Notes under the pieces: model-generated
What the model was told of the DNA's origin: nothing
The model's database searches: none
The model's input: only the letters and a program-made list of their open reading frames with translations
Program-made: the position numbers and the translations under genes
In this document: one piece after another, positions 10,938 through 20,922 of the stretch
Layout: each line of letters starts with the position of its first letter
Position numbering within the stretch: the stretch's first letter is position 1
Source: Muscardinus avellanarius
Lineage: Eukaryota > Chordata > Mammalia > Rodentia > Gliridae
DNA: 64,000 bases
NCBI GenBank assembly: GCA_963383645.1
Contig: OY726578.1
Coordinates: 21,936,388 to 22,000,387 of the forward strand
Reading direction: 5' to 3'

Positions 10938-11764
10938 TCTCTCTCTCTCTCCCTCTCCCTCTCCCTCTCCCATATCCTCTCTCCTCTCTCCTCTCTCCTC
11001 TCTCCTCTCTCCTCTCTCCTCTCTCCTCTCTCCTCTCTCCTCTCTCTTTCTCTCCTCTCTCCTCTCTCCTCTCTCCTCTCTCCTCTCTCCTCTCTCCTCT
11101 CTCCTCTCTCCTCTCTCCTCTCTCCCTCTCTCCTCTCTCCTCTCCCCTCTCTCCTCTCTCCTCTCTCCTCTCCCCTCTCCCCTCTCCCCTCTCTCCTCTC
11201 TCCTCTCTCCTCTCCCCTCTCTCCTCTCTCCTCTCCCCTCTCCCCTCTCCCCTCTCCCCTCTCTCCTCTCTCCCTCTCTCCTCTCTCCTCTCCCCTCTCC
11301 CCTCTCCCCTCTCCCCTCTCCCCTCTCCCCTCTCCCCTCTCCCCTCTCCCCTCTCCCCTCTCCCCTCTCCCCTCTCTCCTCTCCCCTCTCCCCTCTCCCC
11401 TCTCCCCTCTCCCCTCTCCCCTCTCCCCTCTCCCCTCTCCCCTCTCTCCTCTCCCCTCTCCCCTCTCCCCTCTCCCCTCTCTCCTCTCCCCTCTCTCCTC
11501 TCCCCTCTCTCCTCTCTCCTCTCTCCTCTCTCCTCTCTCCTCTCTCCTCTCCCCTCTCCCCTCTCTCCTCTCTCCTCTCTCCTCTCCCCTCTCTCCTCTC
11601 TCCTCTCTCCCTCTCTCCTCTCTCCTCTCCCCTCTCCCCTCTCCCCTCTCCCCTCTCTCCTCTCTCCTCTCTCCTCTCTCCTCTCTCCTCTCTCCTCTCT
11701 CCTCTCTCTCTTCTCTCTCTCTCTCCCTCTCCCTCTCCCTCTCCCATATCCTCTCTCCTCTCTC

Positions 11765-11826
<62 letters not shown>

Positions 11827-11830
11827 CTCC
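10938..11830. repeat. 893-bp polypyrimidine array of CCTCTCT / CCCCTCT heptamers
   Basis: Apart from one ATA interruption near each end, every base on the + strand is C or T. The dominant period is 7 bp, alternating runs of CCTCTCT and CCCCTCT units. Occasional CCCTCTC phase shifts occur. A hexamer block (CTCCCT)n followed by CATATCC occurs at both ends (CATATCC at 10971 and 11745, 774 bp apart). The right end finishes in a pure (TC)n run from about 11774. Long open frames across it arise because 7 is not a multiple of 3 and no stops occur in C/T sequence; they are not genes. Confidence 0.95.
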
Positions 11831-11910
11831 AGAAAAAGCATCTTGAAAAATGGAGAAATTAAAAAACAAAAAGAAAAAAGTAACAAAGAAAGAAAAATGG
11901 AGAAATTACA

Positions 11911-12043
11911 ACTTCAGCAACATAGTGAGACTCTCAGCAATTGAGCAAGACTATCTTCAAACCAAAAAAAAAAAAAAATAAAAAGGGATGGGGGAATGCC
12001 CCTGTGTTCAATCCCTCGTATCACCAAAAAAAAAAAAAAAAAA
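11911..12043 (+). mobile_element. Truncated B1-dID-type SINE
   Basis: Starts inside the B1 half (CTTCAGCAACATAGTGAGACTC), has an A16 linker, a short ID half (GGGGGAATGCCCCTGTGTTCAATCCC) and a terminal A18. Confidence 0.8.
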
Positions 12044-12045
12044 TA

Positions 12046-12270
12046 GGAGAAATTGAGACATTCTCAGATGAACAACAGGAACTGAGGAATTTCACTGTTA
12101 GTAAACCTGACCTATAAAAAATGTCAAAGGGAGTCATCCAGGCTGAAATGAAAGCATACTTGACAGAGGCTCAAAGCCAGGAATAAGAAATGAGCTGTGA
12201 TGAAGGTAAATACACTGAAAAATATAAAAGCTAACATCATGAGCTTTTTGTATGACTTGTAACCACAGCA
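12046..12270 (+). mobile_element. Old L1 fragment, right part
   Basis: GAGAAATTGAGACATTCTCAG, then GGAATTTCACTGTTAGTAAACC, then CAAAGGGAGTCATCCAGGC continue the L1 reading interrupted at 10744. Confidence 0.7.
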
Positions 12271-12402
12271 TAAAGACAGGGAAGGAGGGATGGAACTCTC
12301 TAGGAAAATCTGTGTCCCTTGAAGGACGCAGCCATGACTGTCCTCATCTAGTTATTTCTACAGAAGCCACAATTTTCAGAGCTTCCAAAATTAAGTGATT
12401 TT

Positions 12403-12548
12403 TTAGGCTTCGTGGTACATGCCTACAATCCCAGTACTTGGGAGACTAAAACAAGAGGATTGAAGGTTTGAGGCCAGCCTTAGAAACTTCATGAGGCCCT
12501 GTTTCAAAATAAAAAAATACAAAGGGCTGGAGGTATAGCTTGAAGGGA
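12403..12548 (+). mobile_element. B1-dID-type SINE with GA tail
   Basis: The B1 half is complete. The ID half is cut after GGGCTGGAGGTATAGCTTGAAGG, where GA repeats replace the rest. Confidence 0.85.
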
Positions 12549-12695
12549 GAGAGGCAGAGACAGAGAGAGACAGAGAGAGAGAGAGAGAAAGAGATAGAGA
12601 GACAGAGAGAGAGAGACAGAGAGAGACAGAGAGAGACAGAGAGAGAGAGACAGAGAGATAGAGAGAGAAAGAGAGACAGAGAGATAGAGAGAGAA
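12549..12695. repeat. (GA)n microsatellite with CA/TA interruptions
   Basis: About 147 bp of GA with regularly spaced GACAGA and GATAGA variants, grown from a SINE tail. Confidence 0.95.
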
Positions 12696-12876
12696 CAGAC
12701 ATACAAATAGACTTTTAGATAAAATGTCCTAAATTTTCATCCAACGCTGGGAAAACAAAACACTTTACAGCCAGATGGGACCATGGTCAGCTGGCTTGTG
12801 AACATATTAGAGAAAGGGTTTATTTGGGTCATGGTTCTGAAATTTTATTCTTTAAGATGTGTGACATAGCTACAAT

Positions 12877-13072
12877 TTTTTTTTTTTTGGTGGTACTGGG
12901 GTTCCTGGAAGCCCTTCTACCTCCGGGCTACACTCCCAGACCTATTTTTACATTTTTATTTGGAAACAGGGTCTCCTAAGCCAGCGCGTGCAGCTGGCTT
13001 CGAACCTGCGCGATCCTCCTGTCTCTGCCTCCCAAGCACGGGGATTACAAGCGTGCGCCACCACGCCTGGCG
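12877..13072 (-). mobile_element. B1-dID SINE variant with perfect 10-bp target-site duplication
   Basis: TAGCTACAAT flanks it at 12867-12876 and 13073-13082. This copy belongs to the variant whose ID half reads GTCTGGGAGTGTAGCCCGGAGG and ends GGAACCCCAGTACC. Confidence 0.93.
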
Positions 13073-13082
13073 TAGCTACAAT

Positions 13083-13415
13083 CTTTTACTGTCACCTGAG
13101 AAGCTGGCCAGAACTGACCCTACAGGAGACAATGAATGGGAGTGAGGACAGTGACTTGTCTCTCGGGTAGAAGGCAACACCGTGGAAGGAAAGAATGAAG
13201 CTTTCAATCCTAGGGATAGAGCCCTCAGGTCACCCTGAACACAGCTTTGTAGATCTTTAAGCTGGAAGACAGGTCCTCCATATATGGTGGTCCATAGGCA
13301 CTCTGTAAGATGCTCTTAGCCCAGTATCTTACAGATTCACAATGTATAACATATTGGGCAAACTAAAGTTTCTGGAGGAGGGGATGCCTTCTCTAGTTTG
13401 CAGATGAACACTTGT
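13083..13415. other. Unique sequence
   Basis: No repeat or gene recognised. Confidence 0.4.
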
Positions 13416-13416
13416 C

Positions 13417-13491
13417 TCAGTCAACATCCTCACTGCTATAATCCAAAAAGCCTGGCTGTGCAACTTAGAGGAAGGAAGGTTTGCCAAATAT
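13417..13491 (-). mobile_element. 75-bp LTR end fragment, near-copy of 14098-14172
   Basis: The block TCCTCACTGCTATAATCC...GCAAC is shared with 14098-14172 at about four mismatches in 75 bp, including an upstream ACACTTG. It then diverges into unrelated sequence. Confidence 0.6.
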
Positions 13492-13744
13492 GCCAATGGT
13501 GCAGCTTCCAGGAAGAACTTGTGTAGTCTGGGCTCTAACCAACCCCCTCTTCTAGCAGGTGAGTATGTAAAATATCTCCAAAGCTAGAAAATCACAGCCA
13601 GAGAGGCTGGACCTTGGAGGTTACCAGCTTCGAAATCTTTATTTCATAGGGGAAGATTGCAGCTCCGATCATGAGAAGAACTTGCTTAGAGGAAACCGGT
13701 ACCTATGATGAATAGATAGCTCTTGTTCTTTTAAAATAGAATTA

Positions 13745-13925
13745 TTTAAGCACTCTGCTAAACATTTGTCTTAGGCGATCTAAATGAATCCACATAAGAA
13801 CCCTATCTCATTTGGCAAATGGGGAAACCAAGGCTCAAGGAGGTGAGGTCACTTACCTAAAAGTTACACAGGAGATAAGTGGTAGAAGTGACTCACATCA
13901 GGGCCCCAGCCTCAGGAGCCCCAGG
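13745..13925 (-). mobile_element. MIR SINE
   Basis: Antisense MIR order: CACTCTGCTAAACATTTG, CTCATTTGGCAAATGGGGAAACC, GGTCACTTACCTAAAAG. Confidence 0.65.
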
Positions 13926-14097
13926 ACTCATGGACCTACAGTTTCATCTTATCTCTGTTCCACTGGGCATCAGCAGGGAGGTGGAACTTCCTATTTTTAT
14001 TCCCTCACACATCAGAGGGCTGGAACATCTGGGACTTGTCTCTCTATCCTCAAGTGATCTCCCCCATGATCTCTCCAGGATGGGAGATCCAGGGCAA

Positions 14098-14530
14098 CAC
14101 TTGCCTCAGTCAACATCCTCACTGCTATAATCCAAAAAGCCTGGCTGTGCAACCTAGAGGAATGAAGATTTGTTTGCTCACAGTTTCTTGGAGATACCAA
14201 GTACAGCCCATGTGAGGCCAGGATCTGGAGCTCTGGACATGGCAGTGGGAAGGAGAGAGGGAGAGAGGGAGGGTCTACTCTCACATCATGAAGGCCAAAT
14301 GCAGAGAGAGCAAGCAAGCAAGGAGATTCAAAGGCACAGCACAATCCCTAAGACCACAAACCCAGGCATCCACCTTCTGGAGCCACACTCCATCGGTCTA
14401 GGTAAAACCCCCCAAAATCCATTACCTAGATTCATCTGCTGATGAGATTACAACTCTCAAAACTTAACCATATCAACCTTGAGCTTAATACATGGGCTTT
14501 TCAGGGGGCATTGCTAACAGTGGTGGCCAA
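14098..14530 (-). mobile_element. ERV/MaLR-type LTR (inverted)
   Basis: Same family as 15505-15915: ATAATCCAAAAAGCC, TTTGCTCACAGTTTC, CCATGTGAGGCCAGG, CACATCATGAAGGC, GAGCAAGCAAGC, ending ATACATGGGCTTTTCAGGGGGC. LTR only; no viral gene is attached. Confidence 0.65.
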
Positions 14531-15504
14531 GACTCCCGAGGTATATCTCCCAAGACAGAGAAAAACGGGAAAGCTGTACTGATCTTTAAGACCTGACCTC
14601 TGGCACCACAGAGTCACTGGCCCACCCAGATTCAGGGGAGGGAAGGTAACTCTGCCTCTTTATGGGGACTGTCAACATCTTAAAACAAAAACAATATGTC
14701 AGCTAACAGTGTAGTGTCTTCAGGCAGTCTAATCTGTCATGTTGGTTTGGGGGGGTCGGGGCTTTGAAGACAACTGACTTCAAAGACAAGGTCGTCTTGA
14801 CTTACCATGGTCTGCTTCCAGGGTCCTCAATGGGATGGGCATGGGAATCAAAGACTTGAAATTGATGGCCAGTTTTCAGAAGGTACTGCGGGTGACCCCC
14901 AGATGCCCCTCTAGATAATCTCTCCTGACTCTCCTCCATGCCCTCTGTGCAGAGGCTGACCAGTGTGGGCTATAGCAGAGCCCTCCCTGTCCAGGTTTAA
15001 GCAAAGGGAAGAGCTGGAAGGAAACCAGGAGGGGAGACAGCAAGGGAACTCATTCCTTGGTCCTTTCCTTAAGGTAGTTCTGAATAACTCTCTTCTTTCA
15101 GGTTGTAGAAACTGCAAGTCAGTACTGTTGGGTACTTACTAGTTGTCTCTCTGATGCTACTCACCCATAAGACCATTCATTCACCTATTATTCATTCAAT
15201 TGCTTATGTATCCATCGCTTGGCAACCCACTGGCTCACAGGGATACTCGTCAGTAGGCCCTCCTTCCCTCACTGCTAAGTTCTATTCCCCCAAAACACTG
15301 CACAGCAGGTTCACACTGAGTCCTGTGCCTCCAGCGCAGGCTGCAGTATGACTATTTTAGCAACTCCTCCTTCATCCTAAATCCATTTATTCTGCTCTCT
15401 CTACTCATGTGACAGCTCCATGTCTTATGGGTACTGCACCTAAGCCAAGCCTCACTCTCTCCAGATGACTGTAAAGCCAGGTTCTTGAACTGGGTGACCC
15501 CCCT
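14531..15504. other. Unique sequence
   Basis: No supported gene or repeat. Confidence 0.4.
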
Positions 15505-15915
15505 GTCTCAGTCTATGTTCTCATTGATGTAATCCAAAAAGCCCGATCACAAAACTTAGAGGTAATAAGATTTATTTGCTCACAGTTTTGGAGATTTCAG
15601 GGTTCAGTCCATGTGAAGCCAGGGGTCTGAAGCTCGGGCTTGGCGGTGGGAAGAGAAGAAAGAGAGTACACACAAAGCTCTGTTCTCACCTCATGAAGGC
15701 TGAAAACAGAGAGAGCCAGCAAGCAAGGGGATTCAAAGATACAAACACAATCCCAAAGGCCACACCCCCCCAAAACATCCACTTTCTCCAGCCATTCCCT
15801 ACCAGCCTAGGTTACAACCTAGATAAATCCAATCTCCTTATGCAGTTACGACCCTCATGATTTAACTATATCAACCCTGAGCTCTCCAGGGCACATTCCA
15901 TGTCTGACTATAACA
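15505..15915 (-). mobile_element. ERV/MaLR-type LTR (inverted), second copy
   Basis: Parallel to 14098-14530 over its length with many substitutions, so an older or independent insertion of the same family. Confidence 0.65.
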
Positions 15916-16249
15916 CCCCCTAAGGATTCAGTTCATCTGTGCAACAGGAATACTAGGGGTATGTGCAGGAGGTGGAATTGCGCAAACCAACCCACTAAGG
16001 AAGTCAAAGAGCCAGAGAGGGCAAGAGCGATGTCTAAGGGCGTGTCCTCCTTCACACCTACTTTCTCAGTCACTGTATTTAGGATTCAACAGCCATCAGC
16101 AACTGGTGCCCTTTCTCTGTGTGTTGAAGAGCTGAATACACTGGCTCCTAGCCTGGGGCCAGTAGGAACCTGACGCGGGAAGAACCCCACCTGCTTCTGC
16201 ACCTCTGATGGCTTTCCTGGAAAGCCCGCCTCCCACTGTCCTGTCTTCC

Positions 16250-16430
16250 CAGGGCTGTGAAAAGTATTTAATTAAGAAACACGCCTTTAAAGCAAGCTGA
16301 TGTTAAAGAGCCATGTTTAAGTGCTAATTATTGTTATCATAGGCAGCTTTTCACCTAATTAAATGCATGGATTCGGTAATTGTTAGCTAATCCCCAAAGA
16401 GATACCAGGGACCTCTGTGTTAGGATTGCT
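16250..16430. promoter_or_regulatory. Candidate conserved noncoding element rich in TAATTA cores
   Basis: Repeat-free, with homeodomain-like cores AGTATTTAATTAAG near 16263, GTGCTAATTATTG near 16321 and CACCTAATTAAATGC near 16351. Dense AT cores in unique sequence suggest an enhancer. Function is inferred. Confidence 0.4.
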
Positions 16431-16843
16431 CCTTTCTCCAGCAATTGACCTAATTCTCAAGTCATAGCAGACAGGCTGGTTGGTCTGGGGACCTGACTCA
16501 GGAGTCCTGTGGAAAGCAAATGGGCTTTGTCTTCATCTCTCTGGTTTCAAGTCCCAGCCCTTTTTCTTCCCAGGGGTGCAGCTAGAGGAAAGTGGCTCCA
16601 TGTCCTTGAACTACAGTTTCCTAGTCTTGAAAAGGAGATGTTTGTGGAGTGCTTGCACCCATTAAATGCATTTAATTATTCTCTTGTCAGTAGTAGTATG
16701 TCCTTCAAAGATAACTTAGCATTTTATTTACTTATTTTTGTCAGCTTTATTGAAGTATATTTTCTATATAACACATATTAGTCAGCTTCACATTGCAATA
16801 ACAAAAATCCCTGAGGTAACTAACTTATAAAGAGAAAAAGGCT

Positions 16844-17017
16844 AGCCGGGTGTGGTGGCACACACTTGTAATCCCTGCACTTGGGAGGCGGAGACAGGAG
16901 GATCGCATTGGTTCGAAACTAGCCTTGCTGGCTTAAGAGACCCTGTTTCCAAATAAAATATAAAATATGTCTGGGAGTGTAACCCAGAGATAGAAGGGTT
17001 TCCAGGAACCCCAGTAC

Positions 17018-17020
<3 letters not shown>
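16844..17020 (+). mobile_element. B1-dID SINE variant nested in an LTR
   Basis: AGCCGGGTGTGGTGGCACAC to CCCAGTACCAC. The target repeat AAGGCTA is at 16838-16844 and 17134-17140, beyond the GA tail. Confidence 0.9.
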
Positions 17021-17053
<33 letters not shown>

Positions 17054-17075
17054 GAGGAGGAGGAGGAGGAGGAAG

Positions 17076-17133
<58 letters not shown>
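17021..17133. repeat. (GA)n with an internal (GGA)n block
   Basis: SINE tail microsatellite: GA run, seven GAG/GGA triplets near 17050, then a further GA run. Confidence 0.95.
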
Positions 17134-17439
17134 AAGGCTATTTCAGCTCATGGTTCTGGAGTTTCCAGTTCAATCATGGGCAGCCCGTTGCTTTAAGTCC
17201 CTGCCACATCATGGCGGAGAAAACTGCTTACTTCATGAGCCAGGAAGCACAGAGAGACTGAGGGGCTGGGTCCCATCTCCCCTTCAAGGACGCACCCTCA
17301 GTGGTCTAAGGACCTCTCACTAGGCTCCACCTCTTAAAGGTCCCACCATCTCTCAATAGCACCACCCTAGGGACCAAGCTTTTAATTTAACACATGGGCC
17401 TTCAATATCTGAACTGTAACAACAAAAAACTGCCACTTT

Positions 17440-18230
17440 TAGAAATACAATTTGATGAGTTTTAGCAGTCATGTAAACAGTCGTGTGACCTGCATCACTA
17501 TCATGCTATAGAACATTTTCAATTATTTCCCAAATTCTCTCATAATCTCTGCCGTCAATCCCTTCTCTCCACCCTGTGGAAACTGGTAACCACCAATCTG
17601 CTTTCTACCATGATACTTTTACCTTTTCTAGAATTTCATATAGACAAAAGCATACGACGAGCCTTGCTTCTTTCAATTAATATAAAGCCTTTGTGATTTA
17701 TGTATGTGGCTCCACATATGAGTAGTTCTTTTCTGTTGCTGAGTTGTACTCTTCTTATATGGACATACTACGTTTTTAAGCCATTCACCAATGGTGATTT
17801 GAGTTCTTTCTAGGTTTAGGTTATTACCAATAAAGCTGCTATGGTCATCTACGTGTTTTCATTCTCTTGAGTCAACATCTAAGAGCAAAATTGCTGGGTC
17901 ACAAATTCAGTGTATATTTAACCCTATAAAATAACTTCCAAAAAAAATAAGTTCCAAAATGTTTTCCAAAGAGACTCTTTGCATTCTCACCTGCTCTAAA
18001 TGAGAGCTCGGTTGCTCTGCATCCTTACCCATACTGGTACTGTGGGTCTTCTCATTCTCTATAATGTAGTGGGTGTGAGTGACACCTTTCTATGGCTTAG
18101 ATTAGCATCTCTTTAACAACGAACGGTGGTGCACATTTCTAATCTTTCTATGTGCTTTCATTCTAACTCCTTTGGCGAGGAGTCCATTCAAATATTCTGC
18201 TTGTTCCCTCACTGGGTTGTCTTCTTAGAC
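17440..18230. mobile_element. Old L1 3'-region fragment
   Basis: Wording characteristic of mammalian L1M 3' ends: TTACCAATAAAGCTGCTATGG, CAAAATTGCTGGGTCAC, ATGTTTTCCAAAGAGAC. No ORF. Confidence 0.6.
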
Positions 18231-18234
18231 ATGA

Positions 18235-18412
18235 GCTGAGCAGCATACAGAGACTGAGAGGTTCCACATCCCCTTCAAGGACACACTCTCAATGACCTAA
18301 GGTCCTCTCCTTAGGCTCCACCTCTTAAAGGTCCCATAATCTCTTAGCAGCACCACCTCGGAGACCAAGACTTTAACACATGGGCCTTCAGTATGGAAAC
18401 TATGACAATGAA
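18235..18412 (-). mobile_element. MaLR LTR fragment
   Basis: CCCCTTCAAGGACACACTC, CTAAGGTCCTCTCCTTAGGC and CACATGGGCCTTCAGTATGG parallel the 17134-17425 LTR at moderate divergence. Confidence 0.6.
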
Positions 18413-19170
18413 ACTGTCTATTTAAGAAATCTTTATTTAAATTTCTCATGTTAAAGTAATTAATTCAACCTTTAATAAAATTAACCTGTAGTTAGGAACT
18501 ATTAAAGAATATAAAAAATAAACTTAATATGTTCTTTTGAGCCCAGGTATATAGTTGCCTTCTAATTCCTAGTGCCCACCAAGGACACCAGCGTTTCCTG
18601 GCACCCTTGCCCACTCTCCCAGGCTCCTGATCCTATCCCTGGCTTCCTGATTTCCATCCCTCCACCCTTCCTCATCCCCACCACCAAAACACATCTGTCC
18701 TGTGTGTCATCCTTTCTCTCAGTTGGTGGAAAGCTTGCCAGTCTGATGCTGTAAAGCTTCTCTTTTCCTTGGTAACTTAGATTCCTTTTCAGAGTCCAGC
18801 AGGGTCCAGCTTCTTACCCCCCAAAGAACAGTGTCTGTGGATACTTTCCCTGGGCATTGTAACAGCTGGGTGGGAGCCACTTGGATCTTCCGGTGCCGAA
18901 ATACCCCACACTTGTGAATACCTCTGGGTTAGGCCAGACTCCATCTGGGAATTAGCAGAAGGCATAGTGCTGACAGTTGAATAGTAGATGCTGGTCTGTA
19001 CGCCTGTTGTTCCTCTGTGGCACTGCTGTGTCTCCAGACTAGACTCCCCAACACAAGTGTTGGTTCTGACCCATCCGATGTGCTAGGTGCACCTCATCAC
19101 ACTGTCTTCACTGTGGACCAGCCTATAGTTTCAAAACAGTTACAGGTCCATTTCTCCTTTGCTGAGTTCA

Positions 19171-19171
<1 letters not shown>
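18413..19171. other. Unique sequence
   Basis: No supported gene or repeat. Confidence 0.4.

Positions 19172-19214
<43 letters not shown>
19172..19214. repeat. (CA)n microsatellite
   Basis: About 21 CA units. Confidence 0.97.
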
Positions 19215-19217
<3 letters not shown>

Positions 19218-19239
19218 GAGGTCTTCCTAGTTTTGTATA

Positions 19240-19340
19240 GGAGGAAAATTAGTAATACCATTGTGGTTAAATAACTTGCCTAGGGTTAGATGGCCAGATC
19301 TTAGAAACACAACACTGATCTTTATGCATGAGCCTAATAA
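19240..19340 (-). mobile_element. MIR fragment
   Basis: GGTTAAATAACTTGCCTAGGG matches the antisense MIR core. Confidence 0.5.
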
Positions 19341-19383
19341 TGATACCCTCGGAGCCAAATTTGATGATGTACCTACACACTCG

Positions 19384-19575
19384 TTTTTGGTACTGGAGAT
19401 TCTATCTCTGACCTACACATCCCCCCAGCCCTCTTATTTTATTTTTATTTTGAAACAGGGTCTCACTAAGCTGTTGGGTTATCACCAAATTGCTGAGGCT
19501 GGCCTTCAACCTGCAATCTTCTTATCTCAGCCTCCCAAGTACTGGGATTACAGGCATGCACCACCACGCACAGCT
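19384..19575 (-). mobile_element. B1-dID-type SINE (inverted)
   Basis: Antisense ID half degraded (GTACTGGAGATTCTATCTC), with clear GAAACAGGGTCTCACTAAGC and CCCAAGTACTGGGATTACAGG. Confidence 0.9.
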
Positions 19576-20024
19576 CACATAGGTGCTTTTAAGATGTTTT
19601 CTATATTCTGTTCCATTTTTACACTGAGCTATTGCCTCAGTGCTGCTACACAGCCAACCACCCCACAGCCAGTGATTCAAAATAGCCATCATGGATTCTT
19701 GCAGGTCTAAGTGCTTGAAGCTGGACTTTAAACTTTCTATTGTAGGCTGGAGATGGAGCTCAACTTTGTCCCATGTAGCTTGGCTCTAGAGACTGACCCA
19801 AAGAGACAGCAGCTGACCAGGGGAAGCTTATTTCATGATAGCGATGGAACCACTATCACGGTGCCTTTTCAAGAACCTTTACAGTCCATCTGCTAACATC
19901 CCCCAGGCTGAATAATTCACATGGTCAATTCCAAAGTCAAGAGTAGGAACGATGATTCTGGCTCTGGCTTCCAAATCCATGGCTGTGAGGACGAAGAATC
20001 CGAACTAGTCATTCAACCTGTTTT

Positions 20025-20165
20025 ATTTGTGTATTTATTTAGTCCTAAAAACCTTGGGAGTTAGGTGCTGTCACTGGTCCTACTTTGCTGCAGGAGAAAC
20101 AGAGTCACACAGCTAGTGATGGGGAAGGGCTAGGGTTTACATGTAGACAATTAAACCCCGACTCC
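20025..20165 (-). mobile_element. MIR fragment
   Basis: TGTCACTGGTCCTAC, AGGAGAAACAGAGTCACACAGC and the following AGTGATGG fit antisense MIR. Confidence 0.5.
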
Positions 20166-20715
20166 AGCTTTTAACAACTTGGTCATTTCTTGATGAAACT
20201 CTGTTCTACACAAGAAAATTAAGCAACAGATGTGTCCTCCATGGACCATGTAATGGGCATACCATCTGTGCAGTGCTGATGCCTCCGTAGGAGGCACCGG
20301 AGCGGCATTAATGCTGAGACCATGGTGTTCCTCTGCAAACTGACTTCAATCCAGCCCTATTGGAATTCTAACCCTGGAAAAGAACGAAGGCAAGAAAGAT
20401 AGAAACAGAAATAAGATGCACGGATGCATGCAGGCTCATGGTTCTCCTGAAAGGCTGGCCAGGTGACAATAGGTCTTCATTTAGACAAAACTTCTAAGCG
20501 GTAGTAGAAAAAGCTCAGGTACAGGGATGACCAGAAAAAAAAGAGGAGGGGAAAGTGTGCGTATTCAGTGGCACAGAGCAGTGTTGGTGGCCACACAAGA
20601 CAAGCCACTCCTCAAGGGCAGAGGGTAACCCAAATACCACACAGGTGAACACAGCATATCTGCTGTTAGTTATGCAGGTGTGTTTGGGGTTATCCTCATC
20701 TTTTAGTGTTATTTG

Positions 20716-20716
<1 letters not shown>

Positions 20717-20749
<33 letters not shown>
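20717..20749. repeat. (GT)n microsatellite at a SINE tail
   Basis: About 16 GT units, directly adjoining the inverted SINE at 20758. Confidence 0.96.
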
Positions 20750-20750
<1 letters not shown>

Positions 20751-20757
20751 GTTATTT

Positions 20758-20922
20758 GGTTGTACTCGGGATTGAGCCTGTGGCATTCTACCTCTGAGCC
20801 GCACCCCCAGCTCTATTTCATTTCTTGTCTGGAAACAGGGTCTTTCTAAGTTGCTGAGACTGTCCTTGAATCTGAAAGCCTCTCGAGTACTGGTATTATG
20901 GTATGCATCGCCTCTCCTGGCT
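20758..20922 (-). mobile_element. B1-dID-type SINE (inverted, degraded)
   Basis: GTACTCGGGATTGAGCCTG, GGAAACAGGGTCTTTCTAAG, ending CTCTCCTGGCT. Confidence 0.85.

Larger units (their letters stand above)
16775..17425 (-). mobile_element. MaLR-type LTR split by a SINE
   Basis: Left piece 16775-16837 (GTCAGCTTCACATTGCAATAAC) and right piece 17134-17425 (CACATCATGGCGGAG, CTAAGGACCTCTCACTAGGC, CACATGGGCCTTCAATATC) form one antisense LTR interrupted by a SINE. Confidence 0.65.

Noticed and set aside
10878..11944. Open frames of 289-342 codons with Leu-Ser-Pro or Arg-Glu-Gly repeats on both strands
   Set aside because: They lie within the C/T heptamer array, which has no stop codons by composition. 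There is no start context, domain or splice signal.
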